A model generated the notes under the pieces. The model saw only the letters and a program-made list of their open reading frames with translations, searched no databases and was not told the DNA's origin. Shown here in pieces: positions 53,539 to 62,250 of a DNA stretch of 64,000 bases (position 1 is its first letter; each line of letters opens with the position of its first letter). Made by a program: the position numbers and the translations under genes. The DNA is from Poindextera sp965277425 (GTDB lineage: Bacteria > Pseudomonadota > Alphaproteobacteria > Caulobacterales > Caulobacteraceae). The DNA lies in NCBI GenBank assembly GCA_965277425.1, contig CBDICR010000007.1:558001-622000 (forward strand), given 5' to 3'.

Positions 53539-54639
53539 TTAGGCCGTCACCGCCAGGCCGCCGGGGAGCAGCTCGGCGCGGCCCGCGAGCGCCAATTCGG
53601 TCAAGGCGGCATAGACCAGGGCCGCCGGCGCGGCGGTGATGCGGACCAGCTCGTCGCGCGGGGTCGGGGTCGGCGACAGCAGCGCGGCGATGCGCTCGCG
53701 CAGGGCGGTGATCTCGTCCTCGGCGCCAGGCCCGGCTTCGCCGCCGTAGCCGCCGCGCTCCGGCTCGCGGATCGTCGAAAGGCCGGAAATGGCCCGCAGA
53801 ACGTCCTCGACGCCCTCGCAGAGCGCCGCGCCCTGGCGGATCAGGTCGTTGGTCCCCCTGGCGCGCGGATCCAGCGGCGAGCCGGGTACGGCCAGCACCT
53901 CGCGGCCCTGCTCGGCGGCCAGGCGCGCGGTGATCAGCGAGCCGGAGCGCAGTTCCGCCTCGACCACCACCACCGCCAGCGACAGGCCGGCGATCAGCCG
54001 GTTGCGCCTGGGGAAGTCGCGCGCCTGGGCCTTGGCGCCCGGCGGGCTTTCGGAGATCACGCAGCCTTGGCCGATCAGCCGTTCGTAGAGCGTCCGGTGA
54101 TCCGGCGGATAGATGTCGTCGACGCCGCCGCCGAGCACGGCGACGGTTCCGGCGGCCAGCGCGCCCTCGTGCGCCGCGCCGTCGATGCCGCGCGCCATGC
54201 CGGAGACGACGACATAGCCGGCCTCGCCGAGGTCCTGCGCCAAGCCGCGGGCGAAGCGCTGGCCGGCCGCCGAGGCGATGCGCGCGCCGACGATGGCGAT
54301 GGCCGGTTTGCCCAGCAGATCGGCCTGGCCCCGCGCCCAGACCAGCGGCGGCGGCGGATCGAGGGCGGCCAGCATGGCGGGAAAGTCGGGCTCGCACGCC
54401 GCGATCAGCCGCGCGCCCAGCGCCGCGCCGGCCGCGATCTCCCGCTCGGCCTCGCCGAGGCTTGGGATGCGCAGGGATGAGCTGCGCCCGCCGCGCCTGG
54501 ACAGGTCCGGCAAGGCCTCGAGCGCCCTGGCGGCGTCGCCATACCGGCGGATGAGCTGTTCGAAGGTGACCGGGCCGACGTTCTCGCTGCGCGCCAGCCG
54601 CAGCCAGTCGCGGCGAGCGGCCTCGGTCAGGCCGCTCAC
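53539..54639 (-). CDS. dprA: DNA-processing protein DprA
   Basis: DprA loads RecA onto incoming single-stranded DNA during transformation. The protein has 366 residues. The N-terminal SAM-like helical region reads TEAARRDWLRLARSENVGPVTFEQLIRRYGDAARALEALP. The Rossmann fold contains AIAIVGARIASAAGQRFARGLA, YVVVSGMARGIDGAAHEGALAAGTVAVLGGGVDDIYPP, FPRRNRLIAGLSLAVVVVEAELRSGSLITARLAAEQGREVLAVPG and GTNDLIRQGAALCEGVEDVL. A C-terminal winged helix (RDELVRITAAPAALVYAALTELALAGRAE) completes it. Its ATG overlaps the plsY stop by four bases. Presence does not prove competence. Confidence 0.96.
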   Translation of the reverse strand: MSGLTEAARRDWLRLARSENVGPVTFEQLIRRYGDAARALEALPDLSRRGGRSSSLRIPSLGEAEREIAAGAALGARLIAACEPDFPAMLAALDPPPPLVWARGQADLLGKPAIAIVGARIASAAGQRFARGLAQDLGEAGYVVVSGMARGIDGAAHEGALAAGTVAVLGGGVDDIYPPDHRTLYERLIGQGCVISESPPGAKAQARDFPRRNRLIAGLSLAVVVVEAELRSGSLITARLAAEQGREVLAVPGSPLDPRARGTNDLIRQGAALCEGVEDVLRAISGLSTIREPERGGYGGEAGPGAEDEITALRERIAALLSPTPTPRDELVRITAAPAALVYAALTELALAGRAELLPGGLAVTA

Positions 54640-55277
54640 GCCGCTTCGGCCGGCTTTTTCCCGCCGCCGATCCTGGGCTCCTCGCCGCGCAAAAGCCGGC
54701 GGATATTCTGGTGGTGGCGGATGAAGATCAGCATCGCCATGAAGACGCTCAGCACGATCACCGGGGCGCCGGCGTGGACGGCGAAGGCGAAGAGCGGGGC
54801 CAGGGCGGCGGCCGTCAAGGCGGCGACGGACGACAGGCGGAACAGCACGGCGATGGCGATCCAGGTCGCGCCGGCCAGCAGGCCAACCGGCCAGGCGACC
54901 GCCAGCAAGGCGCCGAAATAGGTCGCCACGCCCTTACCGCCGCGAAACTTCAGCCAGACCGGAAAGATGTGGCCCAGGAAGGCCGCGCCGCCGGCCAGGG
55001 CCGCGGCGGCCAGGCCGGTCTCAGGGCCTTGGGCATGGGTGACCAGCACGCGCGCGACCAGGGCGGCCACGGCGCCCTTGCCGCCGTCGCCGATCAGGGT
55101 GATCGCCGCCAGGTCGCGCCGGCCGGTGCGCAGCACGTTGGTCGCGCCGATATTGCCGGAGCCGATCTGGCGGATATCGCCGGCGCCGCCCAGCCGGGTG
55201 GCGATCAGCCCGAACGGGATCGAGCCAAGGAGATAACCGCCGATCAAGACGGCGGCGATGATGGGGCCGGTCAGCAT
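54636..55277 (-). CDS. plsY: Glycerol-3-phosphate acyltransferase PlsY
   Basis: PlsY transfers acyl groups from acyl-phosphate to glycerol-3-phosphate, the first step of phospholipid synthesis. The 213-residue membrane protein has five hydrophobic segments and the three family motifs: GSIPFGLIATRLGGAGDIRQIGSGNIGATNVLRTG, then GHIFPVWLKFRGGKGVATYFG, then a late loop near MLIFIRHHQNIRRLLRGEEPRIG. It lies 9 nt after the P-loop protein gene and overlaps dprA downstream. The companion plsX is not in the window. Confidence 0.95.
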   Translation of the reverse strand: MLTGPIIAAVLIGGYLLGSIPFGLIATRLGGAGDIRQIGSGNIGATNVLRTGRRDLAAITLIGDGGKGAVAALVARVLVTHAQGPETGLAAAALAGGAAFLGHIFPVWLKFRGGKGVATYFGALLAVAWPVGLLAGATWIAIAVLFRLSSVAALTAAALAPLFAFAVHAGAPVIVLSVFMAMLIFIRHHQNIRRLLRGEEPRIGGGKKPAEAA

Positions 55278-55286
55278 GGGGCCAGT

Positions 55287-55835
55287 CTAGGTTGTTTGGG
55301 TCAGGGCCGAAAGCGCCGTGAGCACATCTTCGGCGAGGCGGGCGATGTTCACCGGCGCGCGCGTGTCGGCCTCGATGACGGGGCCGAGCGCGACGGGACG
55401 GTCGAATTCGCGCAACATGGCCACGCTGACCTCACGCAGCACATGGGTCGGATGGCGCGCGGGCCCTTGCGAACGGCGGCCGTAGCGTTCGGCGGCAAGC
55501 TCCAGCGGACAACGGCAATAGACCTCGACCAGGGGCGCGGGCAGGGCGGCGAGCTTGCGGCGTTCGTATTCGCTGCCCGGCCGGAAATTGGCCTCGAGCA
55601 CCGCGGCGGGGAAGATCTGGGCGAGCGCCCAGATCAACTCCATCGACGCGCCGCCCAGGCTGCGCGACCAGTCGCGCGGCTCGCCATGGGCCGGCAGATG
55701 ATCGTGCAGTGTCTCCTTGATGTGGTCCTTGCGCAGCAGCGGCAGGCCCAGGCGTTGCGCCAGGGGGACGGCGAGGGTCGACTTGCCCGCGCCGGGCGGG
55801 CCGGAAACGATCACCAGGCCGCGTTCAACAACCAT
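55287..55835 (-). CDS. P-loop AAA-type kinase of unknown substrate
   Basis: The 182-residue protein starts MVVERGLVIVSGPPGAGKSTLAVPLAQRLGLPLLRKDHIKETLHD: Walker A GPPGAGKST followed by an acidic lid-like section. VLEANFRPGSEYERRKL gives the second Arg-rich part, and VEVYCRCPLELAAERYGRR is a Zeta-toxin/AAA_33-like arginine region. It may be a small-metabolite kinase, and nothing in the sequence identifies the substrate. It sits between pyrC' and plsY, 3 nt after the former and 9 nt before the latter. It is therefore part of the same transcript. Confidence 0.7.
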   Translation of the reverse strand: MVVERGLVIVSGPPGAGKSTLAVPLAQRLGLPLLRKDHIKETLHDHLPAHGEPRDWSRSLGGASMELIWALAQIFPAAVLEANFRPGSEYERRKLAALPAPLVEVYCRCPLELAAERYGRRSQGPARHPTHVLREVSVAMLREFDRPVALGPVIEADTRAPVNIARLAEDVLTALSALTQTT

Positions 55836-55838
55836 CGA

Positions 55839-57149
55839 TCAGCCCGCCGCGGCCTTATGGGCGGCGTGAACGATCCGCCCGTCGACCAGGGTCATCAGCA
55901 CCTTGCCCTGCAGGCTGCGGCCATCGAACGGGGAATTCTTCGACTTGGAGATCAGCCTGTCGGCATCAATGCGGACGGGCGCGCCAATATCGCAGAGCAC
56001 CAGGTCGGCCGGCGCGCCGGTTGCGAGCGTCCCGGCGTCGAGGCCGAGCAGGCGGGCGGGCTTGGACGTCACCGTGGCCATGAGGTCGATCAGCGGCGCG
56101 CGGCCTTCGTGGAACAGGCTGAGCAGGGCGGGCAGCAGGGTTTCAAGGCCCACGGCGCCGGGCGCCGCCTCGTCGAACGGCAGGCGCTTGTCTTCAGCCG
56201 GCGCCGGCGCATGGGCGGAGACCACCACGTCGATCAGGCCCGAAGCCAGGGCCTCGATCAGCGCCTGGCGGTCGTCCTCGGCGCGCAAGGGGGGGACCAG
56301 CTTGTAGAAGGTGCGGTAGTCGCCGATGTCGAGCTCGTTGAAGCTTAAGTGGTTGATCGAGACCGTGGCCTGGACAGAGACGCCGCGGTCCTTGGCGCGC
56401 TTCAGGCTCTCCAGCGCGCCGGCCGAGCTGAGCTGGTCGACGATCAGGCTGGCCCCGGTCAGCTCCGCCAGGGCGAGGTCTCGCTCGAGCATGATGCGCT
56501 CGGCCGCCGCGGGCGCGCCGGCCAGACCCATGCGGCCGGCGAACTCGCCCTCGTGCGCCGCCCCGCCTGAGAGCCAGGGATCGGCCGGCCGGTGCGACAC
56601 CGGCACGCCGAAGCCCTTGGCATAGACCAGCACCCGCCGCATCACCTGGGAATCGACGATCGGCCGGTCGGCGTCGGTGACGTAGACGCAGCCCGCCTCG
56701 CGCATCAGGCCGATCTCGGCCATGGCCCGGCCCTCCAGCCCCTTGGTCGCCGCGCCGGCGGGATAGACCTTGGTCAGGCCGATATCGCGCGAGCGGCGCA
56801 GGATGAAGTCGACCACCGAGGGCTCGTCGACCACCGGATCGGTGTCCGGCTGCACGACGATGGAGGTGACGCCGCCCGCGACGGCGGCGCGGGCGGCGGA
56901 TTTCAGCGTTTCCTTGGTTTCCGCGCCCGGCTCGCCGGTCTTGACGCGCAGGTCGACCAGGCCCGGCGCCAAAACCGCGCCGTGGCATTCGACCACCTCG
57001 ACGTCGCTCGAAAGGCCCTCATAGGACGGCTGGCGGACCACCTCGGCGATGACGCCCTCGGCGACGATCAGGCAGCCGGGGCCGTCATAGCCGATCGCCG
57101 GATCGACCAGGCGCGCGCCGGTGAAGGCGATGGGACGGGTCTCGGCCAT
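55839..57149 (-). CDS. Dihydroorotase-like protein lacking catalytic residues (PyrC')
   Basis: The fold is that of type I dihydroorotase (436 residues, APGLVD at residue 61 and GAVGLETLLPALLSL near the C-terminus). The metal-binding HxH of active enzymes (DxHVHLREPG) is R-V-K (residues 68-70, DLRVKTGEPG). The later HVST is QLSS, and the catalytic Asp of TDHAP is Ala (VSAHAPAPAED). Inactive homologues called PyrC' or PyrX are known as structural partners of aspartate transcarbamoylase in Pseudomonas. Here the gene overlaps pyrB by one base (TGATG), as expected for that complex. A separate active dihydroorotase should lie elsewhere. Confidence 0.85.
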   Translation of the reverse strand: MAETRPIAFTGARLVDPAIGYDGPGCLIVAEGVIAEVVRQPSYEGLSSDVEVVECHGAVLAPGLVDLRVKTGEPGAETKETLKSAARAAVAGGVTSIVVQPDTDPVVDEPSVVDFILRRSRDIGLTKVYPAGAATKGLEGRAMAEIGLMREAGCVYVTDADRPIVDSQVMRRVLVYAKGFGVPVSHRPADPWLSGGAAHEGEFAGRMGLAGAPAAAERIMLERDLALAELTGASLIVDQLSSAGALESLKRAKDRGVSVQATVSINHLSFNELDIGDYRTFYKLVPPLRAEDDRQALIEALASGLIDVVVSAHAPAPAEDKRLPFDEAAPGAVGLETLLPALLSLFHEGRAPLIDLMATVTSKPARLLGLDAGTLATGAPADLVLCDIGAPVRIDADRLISKSKNSPFDGRSLQGKVLMTLVDGRIVHAAHKAAAG

Positions 57150-58126
57150 CAGTCGTTGTCCAGCCGCGCGGCGAGGCTGGCCAGCACGGCCATGCGCACC
57201 GCGACGCCCATCTCCACCTGGTCCTGGATCAGACTGATGGAGAGGTCGTCGGCGACGTCGGAATCGATCTCGACGCCGCGGTTCATCGGCCCCGGATGCA
57301 TGACCTTGGCGCCCGGCGCGGCATGGGCGAGCTTTTCGCGGTCGAGGCCGTAGAAGCGGAAATATTCCCGCGTCGAGGGGACCAGGGCGCCGGTCATCCG
57401 CTCGAGCTGCAGGCGCAGCATCATCACCACCTCGGCCCCGGCTATGCCCTGGCGCAGGTCGTTGAACACCTCCGCGCCCCAGCGCTCGGCGCCCGACGGC
57501 ATCAGGGTCGCCGGTCCGACCAGCCGCACCCGCGCGCCCAGGATCTGCAAAAGGATGGCGTTCGAGCGCGCGACGCGCGAATGCAAAACGTCGCCGCAGA
57601 TGGCCACGGTCAGGCCCTCGACGCGGCCGAGCGAGCGGCGGATGGACAGGGCGTCGAGCAGGGCCTGGGTCGGATGCTCGTGCTGGCCGTCGCCGGCGTT
57701 GACCACGCTGCAGCCGACCTTCTGCGCCAGCAGCGAGGCCGCGCCGGACGAGGCGTGGCGCACCACCAAAAGGTCCGGCCGCATGGCGTTCAAGGTCACG
57801 GCCGTGTCGATCAGGGTCTCGCCCTTGGCCATCGACGAGGCTCTGGGGCTCATATTGACCACATCGGCGCCCAGCCGCTTGCCGGCCAGCTCGAAAGAAC
57901 TCTGCGTGCGCGTTGAATTTTCGAAGAAAAGGTTCATCAGCGTTCGACCCTTGAGCAGGTCGAGCTTCTTGGCCTTCTGCCGGTTCAACGCCACGAACCC
58001 GTCGGCCAGGTCGAGCAGGTTGGTCAGGGTCGGGCGGTCCAGGTCGGACGCGGAAATGAAATGGCGGCTCGGGAACGGGAAGGTCCGCGCGCGGACGTCA
58101 TCGATACCGGGAGCGATCGTGGCCAT
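57149..58126 (-). CDS. pyrB: Aspartate carbamoyltransferase catalytic subunit
   Basis: PyrB condenses carbamoyl phosphate and aspartate in the second step of pyrimidine synthesis. The only ATG that fits is 58126 (MATIAPGIDDVRARTFPFPSRHF). The carbamoyl-phosphate site FFENSTRTQSSFELAGKRLG, the DGQHEHPTQALLDALSIRRSLG segment, LTVAICGDVLHSRVARSN and KVMHPGPMNRGVEIDSDVADD are all conserved. The 325-residue chain is unfused. The overlap with the PyrC' gene suggests the two are made together and assemble into one complex. No regulatory PyrI gene is visible. Confidence 0.96.
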   Translation of the reverse strand: MATIAPGIDDVRARTFPFPSRHFISASDLDRPTLTNLLDLADGFVALNRQKAKKLDLLKGRTLMNLFFENSTRTQSSFELAGKRLGADVVNMSPRASSMAKGETLIDTAVTLNAMRPDLLVVRHASSGAASLLAQKVGCSVVNAGDGQHEHPTQALLDALSIRRSLGRVEGLTVAICGDVLHSRVARSNAILLQILGARVRLVGPATLMPSGAERWGAEVFNDLRQGIAGAEVVMMLRLQLERMTGALVPSTREYFRFYGLDREKLAHAAPGAKVMHPGPMNRGVEIDSDVADDLSISLIQDQVEMGVAVRMAVLASLAARLDND

Positions 58127-58261
58127 TAAAGCGCTGTCATAGGCGGCTTTTGCCCGGCGGCCAAGCTTCGATCCGGCTTCGATCCGGCGCGCCGGTTCGA
58201 CCGGCGCGGTCGAATCGTCCTGTTCGTGATCCAAAGAACGACGCAAAAAGAAGCTGGAACG

Positions 58262-59314
58262 ATGACGCCGGAGACGCCGATGAACAGATACTGGACCTTG
58301 TCGGGCAAGCCGCTGGGCGGCTGGCCGCAGGCGGATAGCTTCGAACTGCACGATGGCGACATGCCGCAGCCGCAGGCCGGCCAGGCGCTGACCCGGACGA
58401 TCTACATCTCGCTGGATCCCTACCAGTGGGGCTACAAGAAGCGCGGCGTCGAGGCGCCCGGCGCGCCCTGCCATGCGCGCACGGTCGCCCAGGTGATGAC
58501 AAGCCGGATGGACGGCTTTGCGGCCGGCGACCTGGTGTTCAACACCAATGGCTGGGCCGAATACGGCCTGATGGGCGAAGGCGTGGCGCGGCCGTCCTAC
58601 ATGGTCCCGCGCAAGCTCGACCCGGCGCGGGGGCGCATTTCCCAGGCGGTCGGCGTGCTGGGCATGCTCGGCCTGACCGCCTATGCCGGCATGGTGCTGC
58701 TGGCCGAGCCGAAACCTGGCGAGACGGCCGTGGTCTCGGCCGCGTCCGGCGGGGTGGGGCAGATCGCCGGCCAGTTGGCGCGCTTAAGCGGCGCGCGCGT
58801 GGTGGGGATCGCGGGGCGCGAGGCGAAGTGCCAGTTCGTGGTCGATGAGCTGGGCTTCGACGCCTGCGTCTCGCACCTGAGCCCGACCTTCGCCGAAGAT
58901 CTGCGCGCGGCCTGCCCGAAGGGGATCGACGTCTATTTCGAGAATGTCGGCGGGGCGGTGTTCGACGCGGTGCTGCCGCTGTTCAACGCCGGGGCGCGGA
59001 TGACCATCTGCGGCCTGATCGCCACCTACGGCGACCAGGGCGGCGACGCCCGCGCGGCCTTGATGAAGCGCGGCGAGGCCATCTTCAGCGCGCGCGGCGT
59101 GAAAGTGCGCGACCTTTTCGTCGGCGATTTTGTCGAGGGCCATCAGGACGCTTTCCTCGCCGAGGTGGCGCCGCAGGTGGCGTCCGGCCAGATCAGGTAC
59201 CGCGAGGACATCCGCCAGGGCATCGAAACCGTGCCTGCCTGCTTCGCCGAGATGCTGCGCGGCGACAATTTCGGCAAGATGCTGGTGCAGGTCGGAGCCG
59301 ACCCGACGCTTTAG
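58262..59314 (+). CDS. NADP-dependent medium-chain oxidoreductase (2-alkenal reductase-like)
   Basis: The protein (350 residues from MTPETPMNRYW) lacks the zinc sites of alcohol dehydrogenases. It contains YISLDPYQWGYKKRG, typical of the leukotriene-B4 12-hydroxydehydrogenase/2-alkenal reductase branch. LGMLGLTAYAGMVLLAEPKPGETAVVSAASGGVGQIAGQLARLSGARVVGIAG, with the AASGGVGQIAGQ nucleotide loop, and DVYFENVGGAVFDAVLPLFN follow. Members reduce the double bond of alpha,beta-unsaturated carbonyls with NADPH. The gene is divergent from pyrB. A Met six codons further on (58280) is an alternative start. Confidence 0.86.
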   Translation: MTPETPMNRYWTLSGKPLGGWPQADSFELHDGDMPQPQAGQALTRTIYISLDPYQWGYKKRGVEAPGAPCHARTVAQVMTSRMDGFAAGDLVFNTNGWAEYGLMGEGVARPSYMVPRKLDPARGRISQAVGVLGMLGLTAYAGMVLLAEPKPGETAVVSAASGGVGQIAGQLARLSGARVVGIAGREAKCQFVVDELGFDACVSHLSPTFAEDLRAACPKGIDVYFENVGGAVFDAVLPLFNAGARMTICGLIATYGDQGGDARAALMKRGEAIFSARGVKVRDLFVGDFVEGHQDAFLAEVAPQVASGQIRYREDIRQGIETVPACFAEMLRGDNFGKMLVQVGADPTL

Positions 59315-59359
59315 GGCTGCTCCTCGGGGACCATCGCCAAATTCGAAGTCGCACTCAAA

Positions 59360-59508
59360 GCCCCTTCCCCCTCGCGGGGAAGGGGTTGGGGATGGGGGCG
59401 CCAGCGCGGGAGCTGCGATTTTTTGCGAATAACTCGCCGCGATCCGTCGCCGCCTTAAGGCGGCGCACCCCCACCCCTGACCCCGCCCCGCAAGGGGGCG
59501 GGGAATAT
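59360..59508 (-). repeat. Composite GC-rich palindromic repeat, inverted second copy
   Basis: Read on the minus strand it has the same blocks in the same order as 18563-18712: a GC-rich hairpin arm followed by GGGTGCGCCGCC, a GGCGGCGACGG boundary, a variable spacer and CCCCCATCCCCAACCCCTTCCCCGCG. About 41 kb separates the copies. It fills the gap between two convergent genes and could also work as a terminator. Confidence 0.75.
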
Positions 59509-59547
59509 TATACCGGTCGCGGTCCGTATCGTGTTCAGGCCGAGGCT

Positions 59548-60612
59548 TCAGCGCGAGGCTTTTCGCACCGGCCGCACCTTGGCGATCGAGAGCAGCGATT
59601 CCACGCAGTCGCGGATCGAGTCGTCGAGCGGGCGGAAGGTCACGCCGGTCGCCGCCCTTATCCGGTCGTTGCGCAACTCGACGCCGGCCCAGATGCCGCG
59701 GAACTCCGCCTCCCGCGCCTTGATCCGGTCGGGGAAAAGATCGGTGACCGGCGGCGTGTCGTGGCCGAGCTCGGGCAAGAGGCGCGCGATGTCGGCGCAG
59801 ATGTCCTCGACATTGCGCGCGTCGGTGGACCAGGCGATGAAGCGCTCGCCGTTCTTCACCTCGACGCTCTCCAGGAGGCGGATGTGGCATTCGGCGTCGT
59901 CGCGGACATCGACCGTCATCCAGGGCCGATAGACGCCGTTCTGCTCGTAGGAGCCCTCGAGCATGGCCTCGATATTGTGCTGCCAGGGGCCCATGTCCTT
60001 CTGGTGCGCCGACTGGATAGGCCCGACATTGTCGCCCGGGCAACATGTGATGGCGTCCCAGGCCCCGCTCTGCTCGGCGGCCTCGGCGAAGGCGCGCTCG
60101 GCGACCAGCTTGGCCATCGAATAGCCCTGGCCGCGCTCGGGCGTGCGCCGGGGGTTCATCTCGTCGGGATAGCGGCCTTCGTAGAAGACCGGGCGTTTGA
60201 CGACCTCCTTCAGGTCCGCCTCGGAAATCACCGCCGCGATGCTGGAGGTGACCACCACCCGCGTGACGCTGTCGGACCTGTTGATGCTCTCGATCACATG
60301 GGCGCAGACCCTGGCGACATAGTCCTGGTCGTCATAGTTGCTGACGTGGGAGATGTGGGCGACGCCGTGACAGCCCTTGAAGATCGCATCGAAACAGCCG
60401 GCCTGATCGAGATCGGCGCTGTGCAGGGTCAGCCGGCCGGAGGCGTAACCGGGCATGGCTTTCAGGAAATCGGTGCGCACCGGGTCGTCCGCATCGCGCA
60501 CGCAGGCCCGGACCCGATAGCCCTTGTCCAGCAGAAGGCGCACGACCCAGCCGCCCAGAAAGCCGGCCGCGCCGGTCACCGCGACCGCGCCGCGCTTGGG
60601 GATGGGAGCCAT
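59548..60612 (-). CDS. NAD-dependent epimerase/dehydratase family protein (extended SDR)
   Basis: The 354-residue protein starts MAPIPKRGAVAVTGAAGFLGGWVVRLLLDKGYRVRACVRD, with the SDR nucleotide loop GxxGxxG. HSADLDQAGCFDAIFKGCHGVAHISHVSN resembles the dihydroflavonol reductase/aldehyde-reductase type. VVVTSSIAAV and the catalytic Tyr-Lys in GYSMAKLVAERAF (YxxxK) follow, then CCPGDNVGPIQSAHQ. The substrate is not predictable. The ATG at 60612 has GAGGA eight bases upstream. It is divergent from the sulfatase gene. Confidence 0.88.
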   Translation of the reverse strand: MAPIPKRGAVAVTGAAGFLGGWVVRLLLDKGYRVRACVRDADDPVRTDFLKAMPGYASGRLTLHSADLDQAGCFDAIFKGCHGVAHISHVSNYDDQDYVARVCAHVIESINRSDSVTRVVVTSSIAAVISEADLKEVVKRPVFYEGRYPDEMNPRRTPERGQGYSMAKLVAERAFAEAAEQSGAWDAITCCPGDNVGPIQSAHQKDMGPWQHNIEAMLEGSYEQNGVYRPWMTVDVRDDAECHIRLLESVEVKNGERFIAWSTDARNVEDICADIARLLPELGHDTPPVTDLFPDRIKAREAEFRGIWAGVELRNDRIRAATGVTFRPLDDSIRDCVESLLSIAKVRPVRKASR

Positions 60613-60850
60613 GGTCTCGTTCCTCTTTATGTTGACGCCGCGATTGAGCAAGCTCGTCGCCGCGCTGTCCAGCCGCAAAGGTCCCCAACGCCCGGTTCGG
60701 TCGGCCAGGCGGCCGGCTCGCCGCATGCGGTCCATCGGCGAGCTTGGGACCGGCCGACGAAACCGTTGCTCGCCTCAAGGCGCAAGGCCAGCTTGCGACC
60801 TCTGCGCCAGCGTCTAGATTGACCTGCCCGTCGCCGTGAGCCGTCCCGCA

Positions 60851-62125
60851 ATGCCTAGACCGCCGAACGTCATCGTCATCCTTGCCGACGATCTTGGCTA
60901 TGGCGATCTCGGTTGCGACGGCGGCCGGATCATCAAGACGCCCGAACTGGACCGCATGGCGAGCCAAGGCGTGCGGCTCAGCGATTTCTACGCCTCGGCC
61001 AATGTCTGCACGCCGTCCAGGGCCGGGCTTCTGACCGGCTGCTACGCCATCCGTTTTGGCCTGGCGCGCGAGGTGATTCAGCCGGCGGACGCCAACGGCC
61101 TGCCGCCGGAGGTCCTGAACCTGCCCGGCGCGCTGAAGCCCGACTACGCCACCGCCCTGATCGGCAAGTGGCACCTCGGCCACGTCGCGCCGCACTGGCC
61201 GCCGATGAAATTCGGCTTCGACCGCTTCTACGGACTTCCCTACAGCCACGACATGCGGCCGCTGGCGCTGTACGACGGCGACGCGACCGGGCCGCTGACC
61301 GAGTCCAGGGTCGATTTTCCCAAGCTCACCCAGCGGTTTTTCGAGCAGACGCTCGCCTTCGCCGAAACCCACCGCGACCGGCCCTTTTTCATCCTGCTGG
61401 CCTTGACCGCGCCGCACGTGCCGCTGCGGCCCAATCCTGACGACGTCAGCGGATCGGCGGCGGGCGCCTATGGCGAGGTGGTGGAGGAGGTGGACCGCGA
61501 TGTCGGCCGCCTGCTCCGTCGCCTGGAGGCCTTGGGGCTGGACCAGGACACGCTGGTGATCTTCACATCGGACAATGGGCCGTGGTTCGAAGGCTCCAGT
61601 GGACCGTTCCGCGACCGAAAGGGCGGCTCGGCCTGGGAGGGCGGATTTCGCGTGCCGTTCATCGCCCGCCAGCCGGGCCGGTTGCCGGCCGGGCGCGTGG
61701 ACGACCGCATCGCCTCCAACCTCGACCTTTTGCCCACGCTGATGCGGTTGGCCGGCCGCGAGCTGCCGCGCGACCTGGATGGATACGACCTGACGCCGCT
61801 GCTGACCGGCGAGGGCGAGGCCGGACGGGACGAGGTGGTGCTGTTCAACAACACCGATCTGGCCGCCATCCGCACGCAGCGGTGGAAGTGGGTGGTGCGG
61901 TCATACTATCGCACCAACGACGTCCCGCTGGACCGGTTCAACTATCCGCTGCTGTTCGATCTGCAGGCCGACCTGAGCGAGTCCTATTCGGTCGCCTCGC
62001 TCAATCCCGGGATCGCCGCCGACATGGCCGCGCGCCTCGATCGCGCACGGGCCAAGTACCTGCCCTATCTCCAGACGAACCCGCCCCCGCCGGCGCCAGC
62101 CTCGGCCGTCCAGCATCCCGACTGA
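60851..62125 (+). CDS. Sulfatase family protein (Cys-type, formylglycine-dependent)
   Basis: The protein starts MPRPPNVIVILADDLGYGDLGCDGG, with two metal-binding Asp residues (DD at 13-14). Cys53 in the signature CTPSRAGLLTGCY is the residue converted to formylglycine. Further motifs are LIGKWHLGH, LLALTAPHVPLRPNP and FTSDNGPWFEGSSGPFRDRKGGSAWEGGFRVPFIA. Length is 424 residues from the ATG; a GTG 15 bases earlier is possible. No signal peptide is visible, unusual because most sulfatases are exported. It acts on an unidentified sulfate ester, and no maturase gene is present here. Confidence 0.88.
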   Translation: MPRPPNVIVILADDLGYGDLGCDGGRIIKTPELDRMASQGVRLSDFYASANVCTPSRAGLLTGCYAIRFGLAREVIQPADANGLPPEVLNLPGALKPDYATALIGKWHLGHVAPHWPPMKFGFDRFYGLPYSHDMRPLALYDGDATGPLTESRVDFPKLTQRFFEQTLAFAETHRDRPFFILLALTAPHVPLRPNPDDVSGSAAGAYGEVVEEVDRDVGRLLRRLEALGLDQDTLVIFTSDNGPWFEGSSGPFRDRKGGSAWEGGFRVPFIARQPGRLPAGRVDDRIASNLDLLPTLMRLAGRELPRDLDGYDLTPLLTGEGEAGRDEVVLFNNTDLAAIRTQRWKWVVRSYYRTNDVPLDRFNYPLLFDLQADLSESYSVASLNPGIAADMAARLDRARAKYLPYLQTNPPPPAPASAVQHPD

Positions 62126-62250
62126 GGACGCGCGTCATAAATGCGGACACACACGTGTTTCCGAGCCAGTTTCGCTGAATCCGCGGCATAAACCTTCACC
62201 AACCGCCCAACCTGGCGTCGGTGATGAAGTCGTGTATGTCCCCAATTCAA

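Noticed and set aside
53539..54639. Reading dprA as evidence of natural competence
   Set aside because: DprA is near universal and no other competence gene is in the window.
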